This document shows, in pieces, positions 25,437 through 34,710 of a stretch of 64,000 bases of DNA (the first letter of the stretch is position 1; the number at the start of each line of letters is the position of its first letter). Made by a program: the position numbers and the translations under genes. Below the pieces are notes generated by a model, which was given only the letters and a program-made list of their open reading frames with translations, was not told where the DNA came from and did not search any database. The stretch comes from Mesorhizobium loti (GTDB taxonomy: Bacteria; Pseudomonadota; Alphaproteobacteria; Rhizobiales; Rhizobiaceae), in the NCBI RefSeq assembly GCF_001510895.1, contig NZ_LPWA01000119.1:1-64000 (forward strand), in the 5' to 3' direction.

Positions 25437-26396
25437 ATGGACCAGCTTGCTCCTACCGAGAAGTATTCCCCCTATCGCTTCTTCTCGGCCGAGCAATGGT
25501 CGCAATTCCGCGCCGACACGCCGCTCACGCTCACCGAGGACGAGATCCATCGGCTGCGCTCGCTCAACGACCCGGTCGACCTCGAGGAGGTGAAGCGCAT
25601 CTATCTGTCGCTTTCCCGTCTGCTTTCGGCGCATGTCGAGGCGAGCCAGCTTCTGTTTCGGCAGCGGCAGGCCTTCTTCAAGGCGCAGGATGTCGTCAAG
25701 ACGCCCTTCATCATCGGCATCGCCGGTTCGGTCGCGGTCGGCAAATCGACCACGGCCCGCGTGTTGAAGGAATTGCTGGCGCGCTGGCCGTCGAGCCCCA
25801 AGGTCGATCTCATCACCACCGACGGCTTCCTTTTGCCCAACGAGATCCTGCGTCACAACAATCTGATGGAGCGCAAGGGCTTCCCGGAAAGCTATGACGT
25901 CGGCGCGCTCCTGCGATTCCTCTCCGGCATCAAGTCGGCGCAAGGCAGCGTCCGCGCGCCGGTCTATTCGCACCTGACCTATGACGTCATTCCCGGCGAG
26001 TTCGTCACCATCGACAGGCCGGACATACTGATCTTCGAAGGCATAAACGTCTTGCAGCCGGGCAAATTGCCGAAGGACGGCAAGATCGTGCCATTCCTGT
26101 CGGACTTCTTCGACTTCGCCATCTATATCGATGCCGACGAGAAGCTGATCCACCAGTGGTACATCCAGCGTTTCATGCGCCTGCGCGAGACCGCCTTCCG
26201 CAACCCGGACTCCTTCTTCCACCGTTATTCGCAGCTCTCGGAGGACGCCGCGCGCGCCATCGCCGAGGGCCTGTGGACCAACATCAACCTGAAGAACCTG
26301 CGCGAGAACATCCTGCCGACCAGGGCGCGCGCCGACCTTATCCTGCGCAAGGGCGCCAACCACCTGGTCGAGGAAGTGGCGCTGCGGAAGCTTTGA
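25437..26396 (+). CDS. coaA: type I pantothenate kinase
   Basis: It phosphorylates pantothenate, the first step of coenzyme A synthesis. It is a 319-residue P-loop kinase with Walker A GSVAVGKS (97-104), LITTDGFLLPN, HLTYDVIPGE and DILIFEGINVLQ, all typical of the bacterial CoaA type that is feedback-inhibited by CoA. It lies downstream of hisE on the same strand. Confidence 0.97.
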   Translation: MDQLAPTEKYSPYRFFSAEQWSQFRADTPLTLTEDEIHRLRSLNDPVDLEEVKRIYLSLSRLLSAHVEASQLLFRQRQAFFKAQDVVKTPFIIGIAGSVAVGKSTTARVLKELLARWPSSPKVDLITTDGFLLPNEILRHNNLMERKGFPESYDVGALLRFLSGIKSAQGSVRAPVYSHLTYDVIPGEFVTIDRPDILIFEGINVLQPGKLPKDGKIVPFLSDFFDFAIYIDADEKLIHQWYIQRFMRLRETAFRNPDSFFHRYSQLSEDAARAIAEGLWTNINLKNLRENILPTRARADLILRKGANHLVEEVALRKL

Positions 26397-26424
26397 CTAT
26401 CTGCCGGGGCGCTGGCCGACTGAG

Positions 26425-26442
26425 GCAATTCCGGAAAATTGC
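26425..26442. repeat. collapsed type B palindrome
   Basis: GCAATT (26425-26430) and AATTGC (26437-26442) face each other with only six bases between. It looks like a type B element whose core has been lost. It lies between the convergent coaA and PAP2 genes. Confidence 0.45.
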
Positions 26443-26461
26443 GTGGCTCCCGTCGTGAGGC

Positions 26462-27582
26462 TCACGAAATCGCGAGGACCGCTTCGGGACAGGCAGTGGT
26501 TTGCATGCGCAGCGCCGGCGACCGGCGATCCGCCGGGACCAGCTTGCGGGCCACGACATAGATCAGCAGCGTCACGGAAGCGGCAACATAGCCGTCGATC
26601 GCATAGTGCCACGCGAGATAGACCGAACTGGCCGCGACAAAGGCCACATAGAGGAACGCCAGCGCGCCGAGATGGCGATTGTACTCGCGCAGGAACAGCG
26701 CGTTAAGCGTCACCAATGCGACATGGACGCTGGGAAAGGCCGAAATGCCCGAAGCAAAACCCGTCTGCCCGGCTTCATTCAGCGACCACAGATAGTTCTG
26801 ATTGGAAACAGCGGAGTTGGGCGCTCCAAGCCCTTCGGCCAGGAAGGCGAGCTGTTCGCCAAACCTCGCGGTATCTCCCGTCACGAGGCCGTAAAATGCC
26901 GGGCCAGCCGACAGGAACAGTGCTGCCAGCACGTTTCCGACAACAATCCAGACTGCCATGAAGCAGACCAGATAGCGCGTCCGGATTGATGCCGCCTTGG
27001 GTGATGTCGCGACAAAGAACAGGGCGGTGAAATTGAGCAGGAACCACAGGGCGTTGTAATTCCACTCCACCAGGACGCGCACGGTGTCGTTTTTGGCCAC
27101 CGCGTGGAGCCAGCGCCACGGATCAACACCAAAATGGAGGAAGTTATCGATGTCGGCTTGCACGACATCGAACTGAAACCGCCCTGCCAGACAGGCATGG
27201 CGTTTTTTTCCGACGTGAACGTGCCCTGGAAGATCATCAGCGCCACGAGAAGGCATAGACCGGACAGGAAATATGCCAACCGGCTGTTGGAAAACGTCGT
27301 TTTAACGACAAGAGGCCGCCGGGAGTTGAAACGGAGCAAGATGAGGATCACGTCAAAAATGACGACAAATATGGGGAATACCAGACAATTGAGTTTTATC
27401 CAGTCCGCAAAATATATCGAGTACGCGCTGCGGTCATCCGCGCCGACGGCATGGAGAAAAACCAGCCCGGCCAAGGTGTAGGCGGCAATTATGAGGTAAA
27501 GGCCCGAATCCCTGCGGACAAGCTGCGCCACCGCGCCGACGATCGCCCAGGAGCGATTGAAAACTGATGGCGTTACAACCAT
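26462..27582 (-). CDS. PAP2-family membrane phosphatase (one frameshift)
   Basis: This is a predicted integral-membrane lipid phosphatase or phosphotransferase of the PAP2_3/inositolphosphoceramide-synthase-like group. There are about six hydrophobic segments. The catalytic patches are FASGISAFPSVHVALV and YLAWHYAIDGYVA (His and Asp). The frame breaks near 27170 (after FTSEKNAMPVWQGGF) and resumes at FDVVQADIDNFLHFGVD, which fits one lost base. The N-terminal half is visibly lower in G+C than its neighbours, a hint of transfer. The start could be 27582 or the in-frame 27612. Confidence 0.75.
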
Positions 27583-27610
27583 TGCCCAAGCCCTGATACC
27601 GGAGTGGATC

Positions 27611-27642
27611 AAGCGATTTCGCTCTGGCTGAAATCGCTTTTT
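27611..27642. terminator. intrinsic terminator-like hairpin upstream of the PAP2 gene
   Basis: Perfect 10-base arms AAGCGATTTC (27611-27620) and GAAATCGCTT (27630-27639) are followed on the plus strand by a five-T run. No plus-strand gene ends nearby. On the minus strand it would lie in the PAP2 leader. Confidence 0.55.
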
Positions 27643-27796
27643 CGGCCCCGAGTTCTTGCCTTACCTGCGGTTCCAGGCGAGCCGCCGCCCCGCGGTTCCC
27701 CCGATATTGCTCTGGTCTATGGGAGAAATCTGTAGATTCGGTTAGCTGCGGCGAAGCGGCGCGGCCGGATCATTCAGCCCAACGCCAGGCCTGCCA

Positions 27797-28414
27797 TTAG
27801 CTGGGCACCGTCACTCGCCGCAGCGTCAGATTGATACGGCCGCCATTCTTCAACAGCGCCGATGTCGCGGGGTAGATGCGGTCGACGCCGTGAAATGAGA
27901 GGCGCCCCTCGCCGCCGAGCACTACGACATCGCCGCTCCTCAGCCTGAACGACTTCGTGCCGCCTTCGCGCGTGGTCTGGCCGACCCGGAACAGACAGTC
28001 GTCGCCCAGTGACACCGAGACGACGGGTGCGGCGAAATCCTGCTCGTCGCGGTCCTGGTGCAGGCCCATCTTGGCGTCCGCCGAATAGAAATTGACGAGG
28101 CACGCCTCAGGCGGATGCGCATAGGCCGAGACCTCGCGCCACACTTTTAGCAGGGCTTCGGGGATCGGCGGCCAGGGCTGACCCGTCACCGGGTGTGCCG
28201 GCTGGTAGCGATACCCGCGCTCGCGGTCCGTCACCCAGCCGAGCGCGCCGCAATTGGTCATGCGCACACTCATTTCCTTGCCGGTGCGCGGCATGGCCGG
28301 CACATAGAGCGGTGCCGCCTGCACCACGCGCCTGATCTCCTCGACCAGCGCTTCCTGCGCCGGGCGCGGCAGATAGCCCGGCATATGGCGAACGCCCTTG
28401 GGCAGAACGAGCAT
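27797..28414 (-). CDS. alkB: alpha-ketoglutarate-dependent dioxygenase AlkB
   Basis: It repairs methylated bases in DNA or RNA by oxidative demethylation. It is an Fe(II)/2-oxoglutarate enzyme of 205 residues. Iron ligands His119 and Asp121 are in GLHQDRDEQ and His175 is in SFHGVDR. The oxoglutarate-binding arginines are in GGRINLTLRRV (193-200). The substrate loop includes TNCGALGWVTD. The start at 28414 removes ten upstream codons that lack similarity. Confidence 0.93.
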   Translation of the reverse strand: MLVLPKGVRHMPGYLPRPAQEALVEEIRRVVQAAPLYVPAMPRTGKEMSVRMTNCGALGWVTDRERGYRYQPAHPVTGQPWPPIPEALLKVWREVSAYAHPPEACLVNFYSADAKMGLHQDRDEQDFAAPVVSVSLGDDCLFRVGQTTREGGTKSFRLRSGDVVVLGGEGRLSFHGVDRIYPATSALLKNGGRINLTLRRVTVPS

Positions 28415-28533
28415 GGACCACCGTCTCTTCGATCGACGCGGCACAGCATGCCATCGACAAAGGAAAACGGCGACCCGAAAGCCGCCGTTCCTGCAGTTTG
28501 AGGCGTATTGAGATTCAGGTCAGGTCGAGCCGA

Positions 28534-28672
28534 AAATGGTGGTTTCCGAGAACCGGAGCGGAGCGTACTTCAAGTACGTGAGCACCGGCCTACGCCGGCC
28601 GTAGCCTTAACTGCGCGGCGACTCATGAATGCTTCGGCCGGCGAAGGCCGGAAGCGCAGGAAACCGCCATTT
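28534..28672. repeat. large structured intergenic element
   Basis: Outer arms AAATGGTGGTTTCC (28534-28547) and GGAAACCGCCATTT (28659-28672) pair with one mismatch. Inside are further hairpins: CGTACTT-CAAGTACG (28564-28578), a CCGGC/GCCGG pair near 28585-28600, and GCTTC/GAAGC near 28631-28655. There is no ORF of note. It may be a dispersed repeat or a folded RNA. It lies between the 5' side of alkB and the 3' side of the LysM gene. Confidence 0.55.
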
Positions 28673-28705
28673 GCAGGCCGGCATCACCCTGAATATCAAC
28701 ATGCC

Positions 28706-29176
28706 TCAGGCGAGGTCGGGGATGCGCAGCACCTGACCGGGATAGATCTTGTCGGGATGGGTCAGCATCGGCCGGTTCGCCTCGAAAATGATCGTGTTCT
28801 TGACGCCCTGGCCCTTGCCGTAGCTCTTTTCGGCGACCTTCCAGAGGTTGTCGCCTTTCTGGACGGTGTAGAAGGTCGGCTCCTTGGCCGGGCTCGCCGC
28901 CTTGCCGGCTTCAGGGGCGACCTGCAATTCGTCGGCCTGCACCTTGGAAACCCCAAGCGTGTTGCCGACAGCGATAACGGCCTTTTCGAAGATCGACTGA
29001 TCCTTGACCGTGCCCTTGAGCACGGCGGTGTCGCCCTTGACCTCGACTTGCACGCCGTCGGTGCCGAGCTTGTGGGAATCGAGCTCCTGCTTGAGCGTAT
29101 CGGCGCTGGGTGGCGCTTCCTCGCCGCCGAAGCCAAGCTTCTTGCCGACGCCTTTGACGAAATCGAACATGCCCAT
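28706..29176 (-). CDS. BON and LysM domain protein (Kbp/YgaU-like)
   Basis: This is a soluble protein of 156 residues. Residues 1-15 match the YgaU/Kbp start (MGMFDFVKGVGKKLG). A BON domain follows (about 30-90, VEVKGDTAVLKGTVKD). The C-terminal LysM domain (about 102-153) runs from YTVQKGDNLWKVAEK to PGQVLRIPDL. In E. coli the homologue binds potassium and helps osmotic adaptation. No signal peptide is seen, which fits a cytoplasmic role. Confidence 0.9.
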   Translation of the reverse strand: MGMFDFVKGVGKKLGFGGEEAPPSADTLKQELDSHKLGTDGVQVEVKGDTAVLKGTVKDQSIFEKAVIAVGNTLGVSKVQADELQVAPEAGKAASPAKEPTFYTVQKGDNLWKVAEKSYGKGQGVKNTIIFEANRPMLTHPDKIYPGQVLRIPDLA

Positions 29177-29270
29177 CTTTTGGTCTCCTCATGTGGCGGG
29201 AGCCCGAGCTTGCCATCTGCAACCCAGAATTGGAAGCAGCTTCGTTCCCGCAATCGCGGCGGTGCTTAAC

Positions 29271-29368
29271 GCGCGTCGCGCAGAAACGGAATCAGGCGAC
29301 GCGCTCTAAGTCTTTGTTTGATGCATGTCGTTCTCCCAAAACCGCTGCGCACTTTTGGGCGACATGCA

Positions 29369-29369
<1 letters not shown>
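29271..29369. repeat. mosaic palindromic element (companion hairpin plus type A)
   Basis: The companion hairpin has arms near GCGCGTCGCG (29271-29280) and GCGACGCGC (29296-29304). It is joined through TCTAAGTCTTTGTTT to a type A palindrome with arms ATGCATGTCG (29321-29330) and CGACATGCAT (29360-29369). The right end touches the arfB stop codon. The copy at 30010-30108 is nearly identical in both modules and linker. Confidence 0.8.
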
Positions 29370-29806
<437 letters not shown>

Positions 29807-29842
29807 GCGCGCAGTCATGACGCGGCGGCGGCAAAAAGAAAA

Positions 29843-29982
29843 GGCCCGGCGGAAGCCGGGCCGGGTTTGTTAGAGGTCAGGGCCCGGCAGAAGCCGGGCC
29901 GGGTTTGTTAGAGGTCAGGGCCCGGCAGAAGCCGGGCCAGGTTTGTTAGATGTCAGGGCCCGGCGGTAGCCGGGCCCTGGAG
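29843..29982 (-). terminator. tandem array of four terminator-like hairpins after pckA
   Basis: About 3.6 copies of a 38-base unit, each with GGCCCGGC and GCCGGGCC arms around a 3-4 base loop, separated by a spacer containing TTTGTTAGA. On the minus strand the last stem (29843-29862) is followed by TTTTCTTTTT, a full intrinsic terminator for pckA transcripts. The upstream three stems lack a T-run. The unit seems to have arisen by tandem duplication of the terminator stem. Confidence 0.85.
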
Positions 29983-30009
29983 GAACGATGCTTGAGACGG
30001 CGGACTAAA

Positions 30010-30108
30010 GCGCGTCGCGACGAAACGGATTCAGGCGACGCGCTCTAAAGTCTTTGTCTTGACGCATGTCTTTCTTCCAAAACCGCTGTGCACTTTTGGG
30101 CGACATGC
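30010..30108. repeat. mosaic palindromic element (companion hairpin plus type A)
   Basis: GCGCGTCGC near 30010 pairs with GCGACGCGC near 30043. The linker TCTAAAGTCTTTGTC joins it to a type A palindrome with GCATGTC (30064-30070) and GACATGC (30102-30108). It abuts the pckA stop codon at 30110. It is a near copy of 29271-29369, only 0.7 kb away. Confidence 0.8.
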
Positions 30109-30109
30109 A

Positions 30110-31720
30110 TTATTCGGCCGCCTCCTGCAGGTGCGGCGCAGCGCCCAAGATGGTTGCGTCGACATGCTTTTCGAATTTCTCGAAATTGACCGCGAACATG
30201 CCAACCAGCTTCGCAGCCTGCCGGTCATAGGCCGCCTTGTCTGCCCAGGTTGAGCGCGGGTCGAGGATGGCGCCGTCGACGCCCGGAACCGCCACCGGCA
30301 CCTCGAAGCCGAAATTGGCGTCGGTGCGGAATTCGGCGGCATTGAGCGAGCCGTCGAGCGCGGCGCCGAGCAGGGCGCGCGTCACCTTGATCGGCATGCG
30401 GCGGCCGGTGCCGTAGGCGCCGCCGGTCCAGCCGGTGTTGACCAGCCAGCAATCGACGCCGTGGCCGGCGATCAGCTCGCGCAGCAGCTTGCCGTATTCG
30501 GACGGATGGCGCGGCATGAAGGGCGCGCCGAAGCAGGTCGAGAATGTCGCCTCGGGCTCGGTGACGCCCTTCTCCGTTCCGGCGACTTTGGCGGTGTAGC
30601 CGGAGAGGAAATGATACATCGCCTGCGCCGGTGTCAGCCTGGCGATCGGCGGCATGACGCCGAATGCATCGGCGGTCAGCATGATGATGTTCTTCGGATG
30701 GCCGGCGCGGCCGGTCCTCGAGGCATTGGGGATGTAGTCCAGCGGATAGGCGCAGCGCGTGTTTTCGGTGAGGCTGCCGTCGTCGAAATCCGGCACGCGG
30801 CCGGCGTTGAGCACGACATTCTCCAGCACCGTGCCGAAGCGCTGCGTGGTGGCGAAGATCTCCGGCTCCGCCTCGGCCGACAGCCTGATCGTCTTGGCGT
30901 AGCAGCCGCCTTCGAAGTTGAAGACGCCTTGCGGACCCCAACCGTGCTCGTCGTCGCCGATCAGCGTGCGCGACGGGTCGGCGGAAAGCGTCGTCTTGCC
31001 AGTGCCGGACAGGCCGAAGAAGACGGCCGCATCGCCGGCGGGCCCTTCATTGGCCGAGCAATGCATCGGCATCACGCCCTTTTCCGGCAGCAGGTAGTTC
31101 AGCATGGTGAACACCGACTTCTTCATCTCGCCGGCATAGGACGTGCCGCCGATCAGCACGATCTTGCGCGTCAGATCGACGGCGATCACCGTTTCGGTGC
31201 GGGTGCCGTGGCGGGCCGGGTCGGCGCGGAAGGACGGCAGATCGATGATCGTCATCTCCGGCACGAAGCGCTCGAGCTCGGCCGCCTGCGGGCGGATCAG
31301 GAGATTGCGGATGAACAGCGAATGCCAGGCGAATTCGGTGACGACCCGAACCGGCAACTGGAGCTCGGCGTCGGCGCCGCCGACGAGGTCCTGCACGTAG
31401 AGGTCCTTGGCCTTCGCATGGGCGCGGAAATCGGCATGGAGCGCCTCGAACTCGGCCGGCGAGATCGCCTTGTTGTTGTCCCACCAGACGTGCGGGCCGG
31501 TGTTGTCGTCGCGCACGATGAACTTGTCCTTCGGCGAGCGGCCGGTGTGCTGGCCGGTCTCGGCAACCAGCGCGCCCTGCGCCGTCAATTTCGCCTCGCC
31601 GCGGCGGATCGCTTCTTCATAGAGTTCGGCTGCGCCGAAATTGTAACGCACCGCGCCCGTGGTCTTCAGACCGATCGCGTCAATGGCGCAGTCGGGGTTG
31701 CGTTTGCCGGCTTCCGACAT
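30110..31720 (-). CDS. pckA: phosphoenolpyruvate carboxykinase (ATP)
   Basis: It converts oxaloacetate to phosphoenolpyruvate, the first step of gluconeogenesis from the organic acids that rhizobia use. It is 536 residues, with QHTGRSPKDKFIVRD (57-71), GGTSYAGEMKKSVF (191-204), the P-loop GLSGTGKTT (236-244) and DDEHGWG. The start at 31720 is chosen because the 33 residues encoded upstream are not family-like. It is divergent from chvI across an AT-rich region with dyads. Confidence 0.97.
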   Translation of the reverse strand: MSEAGKRNPDCAIDAIGLKTTGAVRYNFGAAELYEEAIRRGEAKLTAQGALVAETGQHTGRSPKDKFIVRDDNTGPHVWWDNNKAISPAEFEALHADFRAHAKAKDLYVQDLVGGADAELQLPVRVVTEFAWHSLFIRNLLIRPQAAELERFVPEMTIIDLPSFRADPARHGTRTETVIAVDLTRKIVLIGGTSYAGEMKKSVFTMLNYLLPEKGVMPMHCSANEGPAGDAAVFFGLSGTGKTTLSADPSRTLIGDDEHGWGPQGVFNFEGGCYAKTIRLSAEAEPEIFATTQRFGTVLENVVLNAGRVPDFDDGSLTENTRCAYPLDYIPNASRTGRAGHPKNIIMLTADAFGVMPPIARLTPAQAMYHFLSGYTAKVAGTEKGVTEPEATFSTCFGAPFMPRHPSEYGKLLRELIAGHGVDCWLVNTGWTGGAYGTGRRMPIKVTRALLGAALDGSLNAAEFRTDANFGFEVPVAVPGVDGAILDPRSTWADKAAYDRQAAKLVGMFAVNFEKFEKHVDATILGAAPHLQEAAE

Positions 31721-32043
31721 CAAATTTCCTCTCTGGATTTGGCCGCATTCGACCGGTGGGGTTCCGGGGCCGCAAGTGGGCCGATACGGTTCAGAACCAG
31801 AAAAGCCGAATGATATCAAATCATTAATCGATTTAAAAAATTTGAAAGTTGTTTAAATCGTTTATATGTGCAAAAAGTCACAGAGGTTGCCCAAAGGATT
31901 GGCAGGCTTCGTTCGTCCAATCCCGTTAAGGGTGCGATCGTGTGTAGCGGCAGGCCGCCCGTGACTTCGGACTGGGCCCGTGCCACATTTTGTACCCAAT
32001 TTGTCCTGCAAAAGCCCCTTCTCGACGACAGAAGGGACCGCTC
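31721..32043. promoter_or_regulatory. divergent pckA/chvI control region
   Basis: This 323-base gap is AT-rich around 31800-31870. It holds an inverted repeat with perfect 9-base arms CGATTTAAA (31829-31837) and TTTAAATCG (31852-31860), and a second dyad AATGAT/ATCATT at 31809-31825. These are good candidates for operators of pckA or chvI. No gene is evident in the gap. Confidence 0.5.
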
Positions 32044-32763
32044 ATGAAGGAGCCGCTTGAAATGGCAACAATCGCGCTTGTCGATGACGACCGCAACATC
32101 CTGACTTCGGTGTCGATCGCGCTCGAATCCGAAGGCTACCGCGTCGAAACCTACACCGACGGAGCATCGGCTCTCGAGGGTCTGGCGGCGCGTCCGCCGA
32201 ACCTCGCCATCCTCGACATCAAGATGCCGCGCATGGACGGCATGGAGCTGTTGCGCCGGATGCGGCAGAAGTCCGACCTGCCGGTGATCTTCCTGACCTC
32301 GAAGGACGACGAGATCGATGAATTGTTCGGCCTCAAGATGGGCGCCGACGACTTCATCCGCAAACCGTTCTCGCAGCGCCTGCTGGTCGAGCGTGTCCGC
32401 GCGGTGCTGCGCCGCACCAGCGCCCGCGAGGCGGCCGCCAAGGCGCCGAGCCAGCAGGCGCGCTCGCTCGAACGCGGCCAGCTGGTGATGGACCAGGAAC
32501 GCCATACCTGCACCTGGAAGGGCGAGCCGGTGACGTTGACGGTGACCGAGTTCCTGATCCTGCATTCGCTGGCGCAGCGCCCCGGTGTGGTAAAAAGCCG
32601 TGATGCGCTGATGGATTCGGCCTATGATGAGCAGGTCTATGTCGACGACCGCACCATTGACAGCCACATCAAGCGGCTGCGCAAGAAGTTCAAGGCCGTC
32701 GATGACGACTTCGAGATGATCGAAACCCTGTACGGAGTCGGATACCGGTTCCGCGAAGCATGA
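32044..32763 (+). CDS. chvI: two-component response regulator ChvI
   Basis: This is an OmpR-type regulator of acid and envelope responses, exopolysaccharide and symbiosis or virulence genes in rhizobia, agrobacteria and brucellae. The receiver domain has the phosphoacceptor Asp58 in LAILDIKMPRMDG and the acidic pocket VDDD (13-16). The winged-helix domain ends DSHIKRLRKKFKAVDD. Length is 239 residues from 32044; an ATG six codons later is also possible. It is followed by chvG, its kinase. Confidence 0.95.
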   Translation: MKEPLEMATIALVDDDRNILTSVSIALESEGYRVETYTDGASALEGLAARPPNLAILDIKMPRMDGMELLRRMRQKSDLPVIFLTSKDDEIDELFGLKMGADDFIRKPFSQRLLVERVRAVLRRTSAREAAAKAPSQQARSLERGQLVMDQERHTCTWKGEPVTLTVTEFLILHSLAQRPGVVKSRDALMDSAYDEQVYVDDRTIDSHIKRLRKKFKAVDDDFEMIETLYGVGYRFREA

Positions 32764-32766
32764 GAT

Positions 32767-32868
32767 AGTGAATAGTCAATGGTGAGTGGTGAATGGTGCG
32801 AGCGGCCCGCTTTATGACACGGCTCTGTCTTGAGCGCCCATTTTCCCATTCACGATTGACCATTCACC
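32767..32868. repeat. imperfect inverted repeat between chvI and chvG
   Basis: A GTGAATAGTCAATGGTGAGT-type stretch (32767-32796) is matched by its inverse, CATTCACGATTGACCATTCA (32847-32866). The arm on the left also holds internal near-direct repeats of GTGAAT-GG. Stems of this size between a regulator and its kinase could lower chvG expression. Confidence 0.55.
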
Positions 32869-32887
32869 AAACAGGGACTGCTAGTTG

Positions 32888-34681
32888 ATGGCAGTGGAAG
32901 TAGAGCGAGGCAGGCGGGCGGGCACGACAAGGCGCCCGCCGCGGATCGTGCCCGCATTCGTGTCGAAGATCACCGTGCCGATGCGCCGGTTTCTCGGCCA
33001 CCACATCTTCTCCAGCCTGACGCGGCGCATCCTGTTCCTCAACCTGGCCGGCCTCGCCGTGCTGGTCACCGGCATCCTTTACCTCAATACTTTCCGCGAC
33101 GGGCTGATCGATGCCCGCGTCGAAAGCCTGATGACGCAAGGCGAGATCATCGCCGGCGCCATCGCGGCCTCGGCGACGGTCGAAACCGACTCGATCAGCA
33201 TTGATCCGGAAAAGCTGCTCGAGCTGCAGGCCGGCGAAAGCCTGGGCCCGGGTTCCGACCAGCTCGACAACCTCGACTTCCCGATCAATCCCGAGCGCGT
33301 GGCGCCGGTGCTCAGGCGCCTGATCTCGCCGACCCGCACGCGCGCCCGCATCTATGACCGCGACGCCAACCTTTTGCTCGACTCTCGCCATCTTTATTCG
33401 CGCGGCCAGATCCTGCGTTACGACCTGCCGCCTGTCGATGACGAGCAGCCGGACCTTTTGGAGCGCGTCGAGAAATTCGTCTTCGACTTCTTCCGCAACA
33501 AGGACCTGCCCGTCTATCACGAGCAGCCCGGCGGCAACGGCGCGGCCTTTCCCGAAGTGGTCAAGGCGCTGACCGGCAGCCCCTCGACCATCGTGCGGGT
33601 GAGCGAGCAGGGCGAGCAGATCGTCTCGGTGGCGGTGCCGATCCAGCGTTTCCGCGCGGTGCTCGGCGTGCTGATGCTCTCCACCGAAGGCGGCGACATC
33701 GACAAGATCGTCGCGGCCGAGCGCAAGGCGATCCTGCGCGTGTTCGGCATCGCGGCGCTCGTCACCGCCATCCTCTCGATGCTTCTGGCCTCCACCATCG
33801 CCAATCCGTTGCGGCGGCTTTCCGCCGCCGCCGTCCGGGTGCGGCGCGGCGTCAGCGGCGTCAAGAGCCGTGAGGAAATCCCGGACTTCTCCGACCGTCA
33901 GGACGAGATCGGCAATCTGTCGATCGCGGTGCGCGACATGACCAACGCGCTCTATGCGCGCATCGAGGCGATCGAAAGCTTCGCAGCCGACGTGTCGCAC
34001 GAGCTCAAGAACCCGCTGACCTCGCTGCGCAGCGCGGTCGAAACGCTGCCTTTGGCGAAGAATGATACTTCCCGCGCGCGTCTGATGGAGATCATCCAGC
34101 ACGACGTGAAGCGGCTCGACCGGTTGATCACCGACATTTCCGATGCCTCCCGTCTCGACGCCGAATTGGCACGCGAGGATGCCTCGACGGTCGATTTGAA
34201 GAAGTTCATCACCGACCTCATCGCGGTCTCGCGCGAGACGACACGCAACAAGAAGGCGGTGGAGATCGAGCTCAAGGTCGCCAAGCTGCCGCAGGGCGTC
34301 AAAGGCTATGTCGTCGTCGGCCACGACCTCAGGATCGGCCAGGTCATCACCAACCTGATCGAGAACGCACGCTCCTTCGTTCCCGAGGAACACGGCCACA
34401 TCACCATCTCGCTGGCGCGTGCCGGCAAGTTCAACATCGTCACCGTCGACGACAACGGTCCGGGCATCAGAGCCGAAAAGATCGACCGCATTTTCGAGCG
34501 CTTCTATACCGACCGGCCGGCCGGCGAGGCTTTTGGCCAGAATTCCGGCCTGGGACTGTCGATCAGCCGCCAGATCGTCGAGGCGCATGGCGGCACGCTG
34601 ACGGCGGAAAACATCCCCGGCACCAAGCCCGGGGAGATCAAGGGCGCGCGCTTCGTGGTGACGCTGCCGGCCGAAGGCTGA
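32888..34681 (+). CDS. chvG: sensor histidine kinase ChvG/ExoS
   Basis: This is the membrane kinase of the ChvG-ChvI system. It has two transmembrane segments (about residues 47-70 and 285-305) around a periplasmic sensor of about 215 residues. A HAMP region follows, then the H-box FAADVSHELKNPLTSLRSAV. The ATPase boxes are N (TNLIENARSF), G1 (DDNGPGI) and G2 (SGLGLSI). Length of 597 is typical. In related bacteria ExoR is the periplasmic inhibitor. The start is the ATG at 32888; an in-frame TTG precedes it directly. Confidence 0.95.
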   Translation: MAVEVERGRRAGTTRRPPRIVPAFVSKITVPMRRFLGHHIFSSLTRRILFLNLAGLAVLVTGILYLNTFRDGLIDARVESLMTQGEIIAGAIAASATVETDSISIDPEKLLELQAGESLGPGSDQLDNLDFPINPERVAPVLRRLISPTRTRARIYDRDANLLLDSRHLYSRGQILRYDLPPVDDEQPDLLERVEKFVFDFFRNKDLPVYHEQPGGNGAAFPEVVKALTGSPSTIVRVSEQGEQIVSVAVPIQRFRAVLGVLMLSTEGGDIDKIVAAERKAILRVFGIAALVTAILSMLLASTIANPLRRLSAAAVRVRRGVSGVKSREEIPDFSDRQDEIGNLSIAVRDMTNALYARIEAIESFAADVSHELKNPLTSLRSAVETLPLAKNDTSRARLMEIIQHDVKRLDRLITDISDASRLDAELAREDASTVDLKKFITDLIAVSRETTRNKKAVEIELKVAKLPQGVKGYVVVGHDLRIGQVITNLIENARSFVPEEHGHITISLARAGKFNIVTVDDNGPGIRAEKIDRIFERFYTDRPAGEAFGQNSGLGLSISRQIVEAHGGTLTAENIPGTKPGEIKGARFVVTLPAEG

Positions 34682-34710
34682 TCTCCAGACACGATAGCAA
34701 GACAAGGATC

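Noticed and set aside
29843..29982. CRISPR-like short repeat array
   Set aside because: The 38-base units are contiguous and nearly identical throughout, with no unique spacers and no cas genes. Each unit is a terminator stem plus a constant linker.
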